Source: Streptomyces triticisoli (GTDB lineage: Bacteria; Actinomycetota; Actinomycetes; Streptomycetales; Streptomycetaceae). Taken from it: 33,952 bases of DNA. The translations under genes and the position numbers were made by a program. The notes below the pieces were generated by a model, which worked only from the letters and a program-made list of their open reading frames with translations, had not been told where the DNA came from and ran no database searches. Positions 16,091 through 25,237 of this stretch are shown piece after piece (position 1 is the stretch's first letter; each line of letters begins with the position of its first letter). Location: NCBI RefSeq assembly GCF_003270085.1, contig NZ_QFDQ01000233.1:1-33952 (forward strand), written 5' to 3'.

Positions 16091-17725
16091 ATGGGAAGCG
16101 CCGCCGCTGCCGCGGATCCGGTGACCCCGCCGCCGCCCACGCCCTTCGACCTCGCGGCCAGCCGCATCGACAACCTCGGTATCGGCTCGTGGCCGGCTCG
16201 GCGAGCGCGGGTCCGCCCGGATGCCGTCGCGTGGGAGTTCGAGGGTGCGGAGCGCACCTACCTCGAGGTCCACGAGCGGACCAACCGCCTTGCCAACGCC
16301 CTTCGCGCCGCAGGCGTCGAGCCGGGGGACCGGGTCGCCTACATCGGGTTCAACCATCCGGCCCTCCTCGAGGTGTTCTTCGCGTGCGGCATGGTCGGCG
16401 CGGCAGCGGTTCTCGTCAACCCGCGCCTGTCCGGGCCGGAGGCGGCCTACATCCTCGCGGACAGCGGCGCGCGGCTGTGCGTCTACGGCGAGGCGCAGGT
16501 AGCCAACGTCGGGGGCCATCTGATCCATGCTGTCGGCGCCGTCGAGAGCTGGATCCACGTCGACGAGCCCGCCACCGGGGCGGATGGACCCGCCTACGAG
16601 GACTTCCTCGCCACCGGGTACCCCGTATGGGAATCCGCAGCGGTGCCGCTCGAGGCCACGGCGCTTATCATGTACACGTCGGGGACGACCGGCCGCCCGA
16701 AGGGCGCGATGCTCTCGCACCGGGCGCTCTTCTACCAGAACGTCAACGCGCTCATCGGCCAGGACCTCCGGCAGGACGAGCACCACCTCGTCTGCGCCCC
16801 GCTCTTCCACATCGCCGGGCTCAACATGATGACGCTGCCGACCTTCACGCTCGGCGGGCGGCTCCTCATCCAGCGTGGCTTCGATGCCCCGACGGTGCTG
16901 CGCACGCTCGAGGAGCGGCAGGTCACCTCGGCGTTCTTCGTCCCGGCCATGCTCGACGCCATCAGTCAGCAGCCCCGCTTCGCCGAGGCGGACCTGTCCT
17001 CGGTACGGGCCCTCATGGTCGGTGGGTCGCCCCTGCCGGACCGGACGATCGCGACGTGGGCGGCCAAGGGGGTCCCGCTGATGCAGGGCTTCGGCATGAC
17101 CGAGACGGCCCCCGGGACGAGGATGCTCGAGCCGCGCGACAACGTGCACAAGTCCGGCTCGGTCGGCCGGCCCCACTTCTTCACCGACAGCGTCGTCGTC
17201 GGGTTCGACGGGCCGGCGCCTCCCGGCAAGGCCGGCGAGATCCTCATCGCCGGGCCGAACGTCATGACCGGCTACTGGAACCTTCCCGAGGCGACCGCGG
17301 AGGCCCTCGCCGACGGTTGGTACCACAGCGGCGACGTCGGGATCAGCGACGAGGAGGGCTACCTCTTCGTCAAGGACCGGGTCAAGGACATGTACATCTC
17401 GGGCGGGGAGAACGTCTATCCCGCAGAGGTGGAGAACAGCCTGCTCCAGCTCGAGGGCGTCCGTGACTGTGCCGTCATCGGCGTGCCGGACGGCCGTTGG
17501 GGCGAATCCGGGGTGGCCTACGTCGAGCCCGCGGCCGGCGTCGAGCTCGACGGGGCGGAGTTGCGCGAGCAGCTGCGCGAGCGCCTCGCCGGCTACAAGC
17601 TCCCCCGCGAGGTCGTGATCGTCGAGGCGATCCCCCGCAATGTGACCGGCAAGATCCAGAAGTTCCGCCTGCGGGAGCAGTTCGCCGCCGACAACCAACA
17701 GGGGCCAGGACCGGCCCGTCCCTGA
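16091..17725 (+). CDS. Acyl-CoA ligase (AMP-forming)
   Basis: This 544-residue member of the ANL superfamily activates a carboxylic acid as acyl-AMP and then acyl-CoA. It shows the P-loop-like YTSGTTGRPKG at 195-205, the adenylate motif QGFGMTE near 335, YHSGDVG near 412, GGENVYPAEVE, and the catalytic lysine in NVTGKIQKF near 525. The family spans fatty-acid, caiC-like and hydroxycinnamate ligases, so the substrate cannot be read from sequence. ATG 16091 follows TTGAGGAGG with good spacing. It opens the operon, consistent with the first step of a CoA-dependent pathway. Codons favour GTC and CTC, unlike the genes of the left-hand system, which suggests a different origin. An ABC importer gene follows after 75 bases. 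Confidence 0.88.
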   Translation: MGSAAAAADPVTPPPPTPFDLAASRIDNLGIGSWPARRARVRPDAVAWEFEGAERTYLEVHERTNRLANALRAAGVEPGDRVAYIGFNHPALLEVFFACGMVGAAAVLVNPRLSGPEAAYILADSGARLCVYGEAQVANVGGHLIHAVGAVESWIHVDEPATGADGPAYEDFLATGYPVWESAAVPLEATALIMYTSGTTGRPKGAMLSHRALFYQNVNALIGQDLRQDEHHLVCAPLFHIAGLNMMTLPTFTLGGRLLIQRGFDAPTVLRTLEERQVTSAFFVPAMLDAISQQPRFAEADLSSVRALMVGGSPLPDRTIATWAAKGVPLMQGFGMTETAPGTRMLEPRDNVHKSGSVGRPHFFTDSVVVGFDGPAPPGKAGEILIAGPNVMTGYWNLPEATAEALADGWYHSGDVGISDEEGYLFVKDRVKDMYISGGENVYPAEVENSLLQLEGVRDCAVIGVPDGRWGESGVAYVEPAAGVELDGAELREQLRERLAGYKLPREVVIVEAIPRNVTGKIQKFRLREQFAADNQQGPGPARP

Positions 17726-17800
17726 ACGCTGCCCGAAGCCGCGCGGCAGCGACACCCATAGCCGTACGTACGAGTGCCGGCAAGCCAAGGAGACATACAC

Positions 17801-18769
17801 ATGAAGAAGATGACCTTCACGGCGCTGGTGCTCGCGAGTGCCCTCGCCATGAGTGCCTGTGGCTCCTCGGAGCCGGCCAAGGGGACCGCCGGTAGCGGCG
17901 GGACGACCAAGGTGACCGTCGGCACCCTGCCGATCCTGCCCACCGCGGCGATCATGCTGGGCATGGACAAGGGCTTCTTCGCCAAGGAGGGACTGGACGT
18001 CAAGCTCGAGACCGGCCAGGGTGGTGCGGCGCTCGTGCCCGCGGTCATGTCCGGGCAGATGCAGTTCGCGACGGGCAACCCGATCTCCCTGCTCCAGGCG
18101 CGGGACAAGGGTCTCGACGTCCGCGTCGTCTCGTCCTACACCTACGACACCGACAAGGGTGTCCACGCCGTCCTCACGAGGCCGGACAGCGGTATCAAGA
18201 CCGCCAAGGATCTCGTGGGCAAGAAGGTCGCCGTCAACACCCTGAAGTCCATGGGCGACCTGCTCATCATGGACGCGGTGAAGAAGGACGGGGGTGACCC
18301 GAAGGCCGTCTCGTTCGTCGAGCTGCCGTACCCGAACATGGAGGCGGCTCTCCAGAGCGGCCAGGTCGACGCGGTGTGGACTCCCGAGCCGTTCATGACG
18401 ATCATCCGCAAGGCCGACAACCCCGTGGTGACCTACCCGGGCGTCGCCTCGGTCAAGGGCCACCCGACGATGGTCTACTTCGCGAGCGGCACGCTCGTGA
18501 AGTCGAAGCCGGAGCTCGTCTCGGCCATGGCCAAGGCGATCAACGCGACCATGGACTACGCGCAGGCGCACCCGGACGAGGTCCGCGCCAAGGCGGCGTC
18601 GACCCTCAAGATCGACCCTGCCCTGTCGAAGGCGGTCGTCCTCGAGGACATGGGCGGCCCCGTGCGCAAGGACGAGCTGACCTCGATGGGTGGCCTGATG
18701 AAGGAGTACGGCGTCATCACCAAGGACGCCGACGTCGTCGGCCTGCTGCAGTCCGTTCCGAAGCCCTGA
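17801..18769 (+). CDS. ABC transporter substrate-binding lipoprotein (NMT1/THI5-like)
   Basis: This 322-residue protein has a lipoprotein signal: KK, a hydrophobic core, and lipobox AMSAC with Cys 20. The mature part matches the NitT/TauT-type binding proteins: VTVGTLPILPTAAIMLGMDKGFF, then EGLDVKLETGQGG and QVDAVWTPEPFMT. Such proteins deliver sulfonates, nitrate, pyrimidine precursors or aromatic acids to an SsuC/TauC-type permease. ATG 17801 follows AAGGAG by 8 bases. Its permeases and ATPase lie further down the operon (23621-26110), split off by four enzyme genes. The ligand is unknown but is probably the acid that the adjacent ligase activates. Confidence 0.88.
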   Translation: MKKMTFTALVLASALAMSACGSSEPAKGTAGSGGTTKVTVGTLPILPTAAIMLGMDKGFFAKEGLDVKLETGQGGAALVPAVMSGQMQFATGNPISLLQARDKGLDVRVVSSYTYDTDKGVHAVLTRPDSGIKTAKDLVGKKVAVNTLKSMGDLLIMDAVKKDGGDPKAVSFVELPYPNMEAALQSGQVDAVWTPEPFMTIIRKADNPVVTYPGVASVKGHPTMVYFASGTLVKSKPELVSAMAKAINATMDYAQAHPDEVRAKAASTLKIDPALSKAVVLEDMGGPVRKDELTSMGGLMKEYGVITKDADVVGLLQSVPKP

Positions 18770-18812
18770 GCGGTGCAGCCGACGGAACCTGCCACAACAT
18801 TCAGGAGTGACA

Positions 18813-19613
18813 ATGATCGAACCGGCCACGACGCAGCCGTCGGCGCTGCCACAGACAGTGCGGCGCCGGAGCGACGGCCCGGTCGACATCCTCGAGCTCG
18901 CCCGCCCGGACAAGCGCAACGCCCTTGACAACGAAACGGTTCTCGGACTCGGCGCCTACTTCCGCGCCGTGCCCGAGGGGGTGCGCGCGGTCGTCCTCGC
19001 CGCCGAGGGCCGGCACTTCTGTGCCGGACTCGACCTCAACACGATGGACGAGTCGGGCGTGTTCGAGGGAGTACTGCACTCGCGGATGTGGCACGGGGCA
19101 CTCGATGCGCTCATCGCCTCGCCCGTCCCGATCTTCAGCGTACTCAAGGGTGCGGTGATCGGCGGTGGCCTCGAGCTGGCGTCCGCGACCCACGTGCGGG
19201 TGGCCGAACCTTCGACGTTCTATGCGCTGCCGGAGGGGCAGCGCGGGCTGTTCGTCGGAGGTGGCGCGTCGGTGCGACTGCCCCGGCTCATCGGAGCTGC
19301 GCGGATGACGGACATGATGCTCACGGGCCGCCGCTACGACGCCGTCGAGGGGGAGCGGATCGGCCTGTCCCAGTACGTCGTCGAGGACGGGAACGGCCTG
19401 CCGACCGCACTGGAGCTGGCCCATCGCGCCGCGGCCAACAGCCCGATCACGAACTACGGGATCCTCCACGTGCTGCCACGCACCGCGGAGGCGAACCCGC
19501 ACGAGGGCTACCTCATCGAGTCGCTCATGGCCGGCATCGCCTCCGGCAGCGATGAGGCGAAGTCGCGGATGCGCGCCTTCCTCGACCGTGACACGGCGGG
19601 GGCCCGGGCGTGA
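18813..19613 (+). CDS. Enoyl-CoA hydratase/isomerase (crotonase family)
   Basis: This 266-residue crotonase-fold enzyme has the oxyanion-hole segments HFCAGLDL (68-75) and GAVIGGGLELA (113-123), and a Glu at 141 in PEGQRGLFVGGG, where a catalytic Glu is usual. RLPRLIG follows. It should add water to a 2-enoyl-CoA to give the 3-hydroxyacyl-CoA that the next gene product oxidises. ATG 18813 has AGGAG 5 bases upstream; the GTG at 18807 lies inside that site. The stop overlaps the next start by 4 bases (GTGA), so the two are translationally coupled. Substrate preference, aliphatic or phenylpropenoyl, cannot be told. Confidence 0.87.
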   Translation: MIEPATTQPSALPQTVRRRSDGPVDILELARPDKRNALDNETVLGLGAYFRAVPEGVRAVVLAAEGRHFCAGLDLNTMDESGVFEGVLHSRMWHGALDALIASPVPIFSVLKGAVIGGGLELASATHVRVAEPSTFYALPEGQRGLFVGGGASVRLPRLIGAARMTDMMLTGRRYDAVEGERIGLSQYVVEDGNGLPTALELAHRAAANSPITNYGILHVLPRTAEANPHEGYLIESLMAGIASGSDEAKSRMRAFLDRDTAGARA

Positions 19614-20569
19614 CCGCGGGAGCAAGCCCAGTGGCATACCGCGACGTTCGGACCGTCCTCGTCGTCGGTGCAGGTGCCATCGGGACGAGTTGGGCCGCCC
19701 ACCTGCTGCGGCACGGCCTCGACGTCGTCCTCGTCGACCCGGACCGACCGGCGCTCGAGCGGGCGCGCACCCTGGCGGCGGCCTTCATCGAGGAGGGCGA
19801 CGGCCCGGCCGACACGCTCGACCACCTCACGACGACGACCGAGGTCGAGACCTACGCGCCGGCTGCCGACCTCGTCATTGAGGCCGGTCCCGAGGTACTC
19901 GATGTCAAGCGCGACCTCTTCGGCCGGCTCGATTCGCTGACCGGGGCGGACGTGCTCCTGACAAGCTCCAGCTCGGGCCTGCCGCCCAGCTCGTTCGCAG
20001 GAGCGGCCAGCCGCCACCCCGAGCGCGTCCTCGTCGCGCACCCGTTCAACCCGCCACACCTCGTGCCGCTCGTCGAGCTTGTCGGGGCGCCGGCCACGGC
20101 GCAGAGCGCACTGCGCGCGGCCGACGCGTTCTTCACCGGGGTCGGCAAGAAGTGCATCACGCTGCGGACCGAGCTGCCGGGCCACGTCGTGAACCGGCTC
20201 CAGGCGGCGCTGTGGCGAGAGGCGTACGACCTCGTCGGCCGCGGAGTCGTCAGCGTCGCCGACATCGACACCGCGATCGCCTGGGGGCCGGGGTTGCGCT
20301 GGGCGCTGCTCGGACCGTTCGCCACTCAGCACCTGTCCGGCGGTGCGGGCGGCATCGCGCACATCCTCGAGCACCTCGGGCCACCGACCGCCGAGTGGTG
20401 GAAGGACCTCGGAGACCCGAGCCTGACCCCCGACCTCTGTGCGGCGATCGTGGCGGGCATGGCCGAGGAGATGGACACGACCGGGCAGGACGAGGACGGG
20501 CTGCGCGCGCGGCGCGATGCGGCGCTGAGAGGCCTGATCCGGGCCAAGGAGGAGGCGGGCCTGCCATGA
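19610..20569 (+). CDS. 3-hydroxyacyl-CoA dehydrogenase family (L-carnitine dehydrogenase-like)
   Basis: This 319-residue NAD-dependent dehydrogenase has the Rossmann motif VVGAGAIGTSWA (18-29), an acidic residue ending the second strand (Asp 43), and HPFNPPHLVPLVELV holding the catalytic His. The C-terminal domain reads GPGLRWALLGPFATQHLSGG, which resembles L-carnitine dehydrogenases and other short 3HCDH enzymes. Either oxidation of a 3-hydroxyacyl-CoA or of a free 3-hydroxy acid is possible. It overlaps the hydratase gene by 4 bases and the next ligase gene by 4 bases (ATGA), so it is embedded in a coupled operon. Neighbours favour the role of making a beta-ketoacyl-CoA for the amidohydrolase downstream. 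Confidence 0.82.
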   Translation: MTAGASPVAYRDVRTVLVVGAGAIGTSWAAHLLRHGLDVVLVDPDRPALERARTLAAAFIEEGDGPADTLDHLTTTTEVETYAPAADLVIEAGPEVLDVKRDLFGRLDSLTGADVLLTSSSSGLPPSSFAGAASRHPERVLVAHPFNPPHLVPLVELVGAPATAQSALRAADAFFTGVGKKCITLRTELPGHVVNRLQAALWREAYDLVGRGVVSVADIDTAIAWGPGLRWALLGPFATQHLSGGAGGIAHILEHLGPPTAEWWKDLGDPSLTPDLCAAIVAGMAEEMDTTGQDEDGLRARRDAALRGLIRAKEEAGLP

Positions 20570-22632
20570 CCGAACAGAGCACTGAGCAGACGGCGGAGCA
20601 GCCCATCGGGCAGACGACCGAAGCGGCGACCGAGCACGGCCTCGCGCACGGCGACCTGCTCTTCACCCCCGGCGAGGAGCAGCTCACCTCCTCGCGCCTC
20701 GCCCACTACCTCGACTGGCTCGCCCGCGAGCGGGGCCTGCGCTTCGACCGCCGACAGCTGTGGGAGTGGTCGGTCACCGATCTCGAGGGCTTCTGGGGCA
20801 GCATCTGGGACCACTTCGACGTGCTCGCATCCGTCCCGCCGGAGCGGGTGCTCGCCTCGGCCCGGATGCCCGGTGCCGAGTGGTTCCCCGGCGCTCGGCT
20901 CAACTACGCCGAGCAGGTCTTCCGGTACACCGACGACGACCGGGTCGCGATCCACGCGTACTCCCAGACCCGGGAGCCGGCCACCCTGACGCTCGGTGAG
21001 CTGCGCGACCAGGTCGCCCGGGCCCGCACGGTGCTGCGCCGGCAGGGCGTCGGCCCCGGCTCCCGCGTCGTCGCTCACCTGCCCAACCTGCCCGAGACGG
21101 TCGTCGCCTTCCTCGCCACGGCCTCGCTGGGCGCGGTCTGGGCCTCGTGCGCGACCGAGTTCGGCGCCCGGTCCGTCATCGACCGGTTCGGCCAGGTCGA
21201 GCCAACCGTCCTCCTCGTCGCGGGCGGCTACACCTACGGCGACAAGCCCGTCGACAAGAGCGCCGACGTGGCGGAGCTCGTCGCGGGCCTGCCCACCCTG
21301 ACGGTCGTCTTCGACGTCGAGTACGGCAGCTACCGCGCGACGGGCACCCACGGGAGCACTGGCGCCCAAGGCGACGTGAGCGGCGTGCGGTCATGGCCGG
21401 AGGCCCTCGCTGCAGTCGAGCCCGAGCCGCTCACCTTCGAGCAGGTTCCCTTCGACCATCCGCTCGTCGTCCTCTTCTCCTCGGGGACGACGGGGCTGCC
21501 CAAGGCCATCGTCCACGGACACGGTGGCATCCTCCTCGAGCACCTCAAGTGCCATGCCCTGTCGTGGGATCTTGGCCCGGGCGACACCTTCCTCTGGTAC
21601 TCGACGACTGCGTGGATGATGTGGAACGCGCTCGTCAGCGGCCTGCTCGTCGGCTCGTCGATCGTGTGCATCGACGGCAACCCGGTGCACCCCGACCTCG
21701 ACTGGCAGTGGCGGCTCGCCGAGGAGACCGGCGCGACCGTCATGGGTGCCGCGCCGGGCTTCATCATGGCGAGCCGCAAGGCCGGCCTGCGCCCGGCACG
21801 CGACCACCGCCTCCGGATCCGGCAGTTCGCCTCGGCGGGGGCCCCACTGCCACCCGAGGGCTATGCGTGGATCTACGACCAGCTGCCCGGGGTCGTGCTC
21901 AACATCGGCTCGGGTGGCACCGACGTGTGCTCGGGCATCGTCCAGGGTGACCCACTCCTGCCGGTGTGGGCCGGCGAGATCTCCGGCGCCGCGCTCGGCG
22001 TCGCGGCCCGCGCCTTCGACGGGGCCGGCCACGAGGTCGTCGGCGAGCTCGGCGAGCTCGTCATCACCGCGCCGATGCCCTCGATGCCGATCGGCTTCTG
22101 GGGCGACGCCGACGGATCCCGCCTGCGGGCGGCCTACTTCGACCGCTACCCCGGCGTGTGGCGGCACGGCGACTGGATCGTCTTCTCGCCCGAGGGGCAC
22201 TGCCACGTCGCCGGCCGGTCGGACGCGACGCTGAACCGTGGCGGAGTGCGCCTCGGCACCGCCGAGTTCTACCGCGTCGTCGAGGAGCTCCCCGGCGTCC
22301 AGGACTCGCTCGTCGTCCACCTTGAGCAGGCCGGCGGCAACGGCGACCTCGTGCTGTTCGTCCAGACCGAGCCCGGGCGGCAGCTCGACGCGCAGCTGCG
22401 CGCGATGATCGTCGGCGCGCTGCGACACCAGCTCTCGCCGCGGCACGTGCCCGACACGATCACCGAGGTGGCGGCCGTGCCACGCAACCGCACCGGCAAG
22501 AAGCTCGAGCTGCCCGTCAAGCGGATCCTGCAGGGCCACCCGATCGACGAGGTCGCCTCCCGCGACGCGCTTGCCGACCCACACTCCCTCGATGCCTTCG
22601 TCGACCTCGCAGCAGCAAGGAACACCCCATGA
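20566..22632 (+). CDS. Acetoacetate-CoA ligase family protein
   Basis: This 688-residue member of the acetoacetyl-CoA synthetase family has LYF-like N-terminal segments (WEWSVTDLEGFWGSIWDHF), the nucleotide motif FSSGTTGLPKAIVHGHGG near 305, STTAWMMWN, GSGGTDVCSG, and the acyltransferase-lysine region PRNRTGKKLELPVKRI near the end. The family normally makes acetoacetyl-CoA from acetoacetate, but relatives accept other beta-keto or branched acids. The first 25 residues are a Thr/Glu/Gln-rich extension. The ATG overlaps the preceding stop (ATGA), and the next gene overlaps in the same way. It may activate a short keto acid released by the pathway. A second ligase besides the one at 16091 suggests two different acid intermediates. 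Confidence 0.85.
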   Translation: MTEQSTEQTAEQPIGQTTEAATEHGLAHGDLLFTPGEEQLTSSRLAHYLDWLARERGLRFDRRQLWEWSVTDLEGFWGSIWDHFDVLASVPPERVLASARMPGAEWFPGARLNYAEQVFRYTDDDRVAIHAYSQTREPATLTLGELRDQVARARTVLRRQGVGPGSRVVAHLPNLPETVVAFLATASLGAVWASCATEFGARSVIDRFGQVEPTVLLVAGGYTYGDKPVDKSADVAELVAGLPTLTVVFDVEYGSYRATGTHGSTGAQGDVSGVRSWPEALAAVEPEPLTFEQVPFDHPLVVLFSSGTTGLPKAIVHGHGGILLEHLKCHALSWDLGPGDTFLWYSTTAWMMWNALVSGLLVGSSIVCIDGNPVHPDLDWQWRLAEETGATVMGAAPGFIMASRKAGLRPARDHRLRIRQFASAGAPLPPEGYAWIYDQLPGVVLNIGSGGTDVCSGIVQGDPLLPVWAGEISGAALGVAARAFDGAGHEVVGELGELVITAPMPSMPIGFWGDADGSRLRAAYFDRYPGVWRHGDWIVFSPEGHCHVAGRSDATLNRGGVRLGTAEFYRVVEELPGVQDSLVVHLEQAGGNGDLVLFVQTEPGRQLDAQLRAMIVGALRHQLSPRHVPDTITEVAAVPRNRTGKKLELPVKRILQGHPIDEVASRDALADPHSLDAFVDLAAARNTP

Positions 22633-23621
22633 CCCGCTTCACCGGCGCGGGCCTCGACCTGCCCGCCCTCCGCGCCATCGACCTGCACGTCCACATCGAG
22701 GTCGACGACCACGGCCACCTCTCCATGGACGAGGAGCTGATCAACGCCTCCGCCGCCTACTTCAAGGGCGACCACGGCCGGACCCCGACAATCGACCAGA
22801 TCGCGGAGACCTACCGAGGCCTCGGCATGGCCGCCGTCGTCTTCACCGTCGACGCGGGCACGGCCCTGGGGCACCCGCCGATCTCGAGCGAGTGGATCGC
22901 GGCGGAGGCCGCCAGGCACGCCGACGTCCTGATCCCCTTCGGCTCGGTCGACCCGTGCCGGGGCGCCGACGCCGTCACGCAGGCGCGTCGCCTCGTCGAG
23001 GAGCACGGTGTCGCCGGCTTCAAGTTCCACCCGAGCCTGCAGGGCTTCAGCCCGGACGACTCGGCCCACTACCCGCTGTGGGAGGCCCTCGAGGAGCTCG
23101 GCGTCCCAGCCCTGTTCCACACGGGCCAGAACGGCATCGGTGCCGGCCTGCCCGGCGGTCGGGGCATCAAGCTGCGCTACTCCAACCCGCTCCTGCTCGA
23201 CGACGTCGCCGCCGACTTCCCCGGACTGACGGTGATCCTCGCGCACCCGTCGGTGCCGTGGCAGGCCGAGGCGATCTCGATGGCCACGCACAAGGCCAAC
23301 ATCTATCTCGAGCTGTCGGGCTGGTCGCCGAAGTACTTCCCCACGGAGCTCGTCCGGGCCGCCTCCGGGATGCTGCGCCACAAAACGCTGTTCGGCACCG
23401 ACTACCCCCTCATCACGCCGGAGCGGTGGCTGGCGGACTTCGAGACGCTCGACGTCAAGCCGGAGGCCGAGCCGCTCATCCTGCGGGAGAACGCCATTCG
23501 CGTCCTCGGCCTGGACCGGGCGGGCATCAACAAGGACAGCCTCGAGACGCCGGCCACGCCGGCCGCTGAGGAGAAGCTGACCGACCAGAAGCTCGACATC
23601 GTCAACCAGGTGGTGTCCTGA
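22629..23621 (+). CDS. Amidohydrolase-fold enzyme, possible beta-ketoacyl-CoA hydrolase
   Basis: This 330-residue TIM-barrel hydrolase of the amidohydrolase-2 type has metal-site signatures DLHVH (His 20, His 22), GFKFHPS (Lys 132, His 134), LFHTG (His 164), ILAHPS (His 206) and FGTDYP (Asp 258). In the hydroxycinnamate pathway of Rhodococcus (cou genes) a related amidohydrolase cleaves the aryl beta-ketoacyl-CoA to acetyl-CoA and the aromatic acid. Presence beside a MarR gene, a ligase, a hydratase and a dehydrogenase makes that role likely here, though the substrate is open. It starts by ATGA overlap with the ligase gene and its TGA overlaps the ATG of the permease gene. A shortened copy of the same protein lies at 26107-26352. 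Confidence 0.82.
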   Translation: MTRFTGAGLDLPALRAIDLHVHIEVDDHGHLSMDEELINASAAYFKGDHGRTPTIDQIAETYRGLGMAAVVFTVDAGTALGHPPISSEWIAAEAARHADVLIPFGSVDPCRGADAVTQARRLVEEHGVAGFKFHPSLQGFSPDDSAHYPLWEALEELGVPALFHTGQNGIGAGLPGGRGIKLRYSNPLLLDDVAADFPGLTVILAHPSVPWQAEAISMATHKANIYLELSGWSPKYFPTELVRAASGMLRHKTLFGTDYPLITPERWLADFETLDVKPEAEPLILRENAIRVLGLDRAGINKDSLETPATPAAEEKLTDQKLDIVNQVVS

Positions 23622-24459
23622 TGACGACCGTCACCACGATCGAGTCGCGCGAGCGGCCCACCGGCCCGACGCCGCAGGGCCGGGGGGACGACACGTCCCC
23701 GCCGGCGTCCTCGGGGCCCTAGGCCTGCTCACGCTCGTCGTCGTCCTCGAGCTCGTCCCTCGCGTCGGGTTCGTCGACGAGCGGTTCCTGCCGCCCTTCA
23801 GCTCCATGGTGTCGGCCCTCGCCCAGCAGGCGGGGACCCAGACTTTCTGGGCGGCGCTGGGGGCGACGCTGACCGGCTGGGCCATCGGCCTCATCATCGC
23901 CCTGGTCGCCGGCGTCGTCCTCGGGATCGTCATCGGCAGCATCCCGGTCGTCAGGGCGGCGACGAACTCGACGATCGAGTTCCTCCGGCCCATCCCATCG
24001 GTCGCCCTCATCCCGCTCGCCGTCCTGCTCTGGGGCACCGACATGAAGTCGACCCTGGTCCTCGTCATCTACGCGACGTTCTGGCAGGTGCTCCTCCAGG
24101 TTCTCTACGGCGTGCGGGACGTCGACCCGGTGGCCCGGGAGACGGCCCGCTCCTACCGTTTCTCGCCCCTCACCACCGTGCGGACCGTGACGTGGCCGAC
24201 CGCCCTGCCGTACGTCATGACCGGCTTCCGGCTCGGCGCGGCCGTCGCACTGATCCTCGAGATCACCGGCGAGCTCGTCATCGGCACGCCCGGGCTCGGC
24301 AAGGAGATCGGCGTCGCCCAGTCCTCCGGTGCGGTTCCCCAGATGTACGCCCTCGTCATCGTCACCGGTCTCATCGGTGTCGTCGTCAACCTCGTCGCGC
24401 GATGGGGTGAGCGGCGGGCCCTGCGGTGGCACCCCTCGATCCGAGCGGAGGTCAGCTGA
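23621..24459 (+). pseudogene. ABC transporter permease 1 (SsuC/TauC type), frameshifted
   Basis: The ATG at 23621 overlaps the amidohydrolase stop. Its frame runs MTTVTTIESRERPTGP and hits TAG at about 23720. The first membrane helix (VLGALGLLTLVVVLELV) and the rest of the permease are in another frame that is open to 24459. One extra base in the six-G run at 23682-23687 would join them. The downstream part has the expected helices and the EAA-like loop (YRFSPLTTVRTVTWPTALPYVMTGFRLG). Starting at the internal ATG 23806 would lose the first helix. The gene is either broken or carries a homopolymer sequencing error. It would form the channel with permease 2. Confidence 0.75.
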
Positions 24460-25236
24460 TGGCCCACCCCCTGCGTCGCGTCGTGCTCGCCGTGGGCCTG
24501 CCGATCGCCCTCGTCGCCGCGTGGTGGTTCGCCACCGCCAACAGCACGAGCTTCTTCTGGCCGCCGCTGCGCGACATCCTGGGCACCTTCGTCGAGACGT
24601 GGTGGCCGGACCGCCTCGTCGGCGACGTCCTGCCGAGCCTCGTGAGGCTGCTCGCCGGCTTCGCCATCGCCTTCGTCCTCGGGGTCGGCCTCGGCGTCGC
24701 CATCGGCAAGTCCCCGTGCGCTGCGGGCCTTCCTCGAGCCGGTTCTCGAGTTCTTCCGCGCCATCCCGCCGCCGGTGCTCGTGCCGATCCTCATCCTCTT
24801 CTTCGGCATCTTCGACACGATGAAGATCGTGGTGATCATCACCGGCTGCATCTGGCCGATCCTGCTCAACACGGTCGAAGGCGTCCGGGGTCTCGACGAG
24901 GTGCTCTCCGACACCTCACGGATCTACCGGCTCTCGAGGCGGGCCCGGTTCTGGCACCACATCCTCCCCGGAGCAAGCCCGCAGATCTTCGCCGGCGCCC
25001 GCCAGTCCCTGTCCGTCGGCATCATCCTGATGGTGATCAGCGAGATGTTCGCGGCGAGCAACGGCCTCGGCTTCACCATCATCCAGTTCCAGCGGACCTA
25101 CGCCATCCCGCAGATGTTCAGCGGCATCATCGTGCTCGGCCTCCTCGGCGTCGCAGTGGCCCTGATCTTCCGCCTCGTCGAGGCACGGATCCTGCGGTGG
25201 TACCTCGGCCTCCGAGCCGCCCAACGAGGAGAGTGA
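24459..25236 (+). pseudogene. ABC transporter permease 2 (SsuC/TauC type), frameshifted
   Basis: The ATG overlaps the TGA of permease 1. The first frame gives MAHPLRRVVLAVGLPIALVA and two helices up to AIGKSP near 24713. The rest (FLEPVLEFFRAIPPPVLVPI, then the EAA-like loop YRLSRRARFWHHILPGASPQIFAGARQSL and the C-terminal helices) is in a frame shifted by one extra base at about 24714-24719. This site is not a long homopolymer. With one base removed the product would be about 258 residues, normal for the family. Like permease 1 it is disabled as written, so the transporter is probably non-functional unless both shifts are errors. Confidence 0.75.
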
Positions 25237-25237
25237 C

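Noticed and set aside
15452..18931. A 1159-codon open frame on the minus strand running through the CoA ligase, binding protein and MarR genes
   Set aside because: Only its last 166 codons (MarR) read as a known protein. The rest is antisense to clearly recognised genes and is a high-GC artefact.
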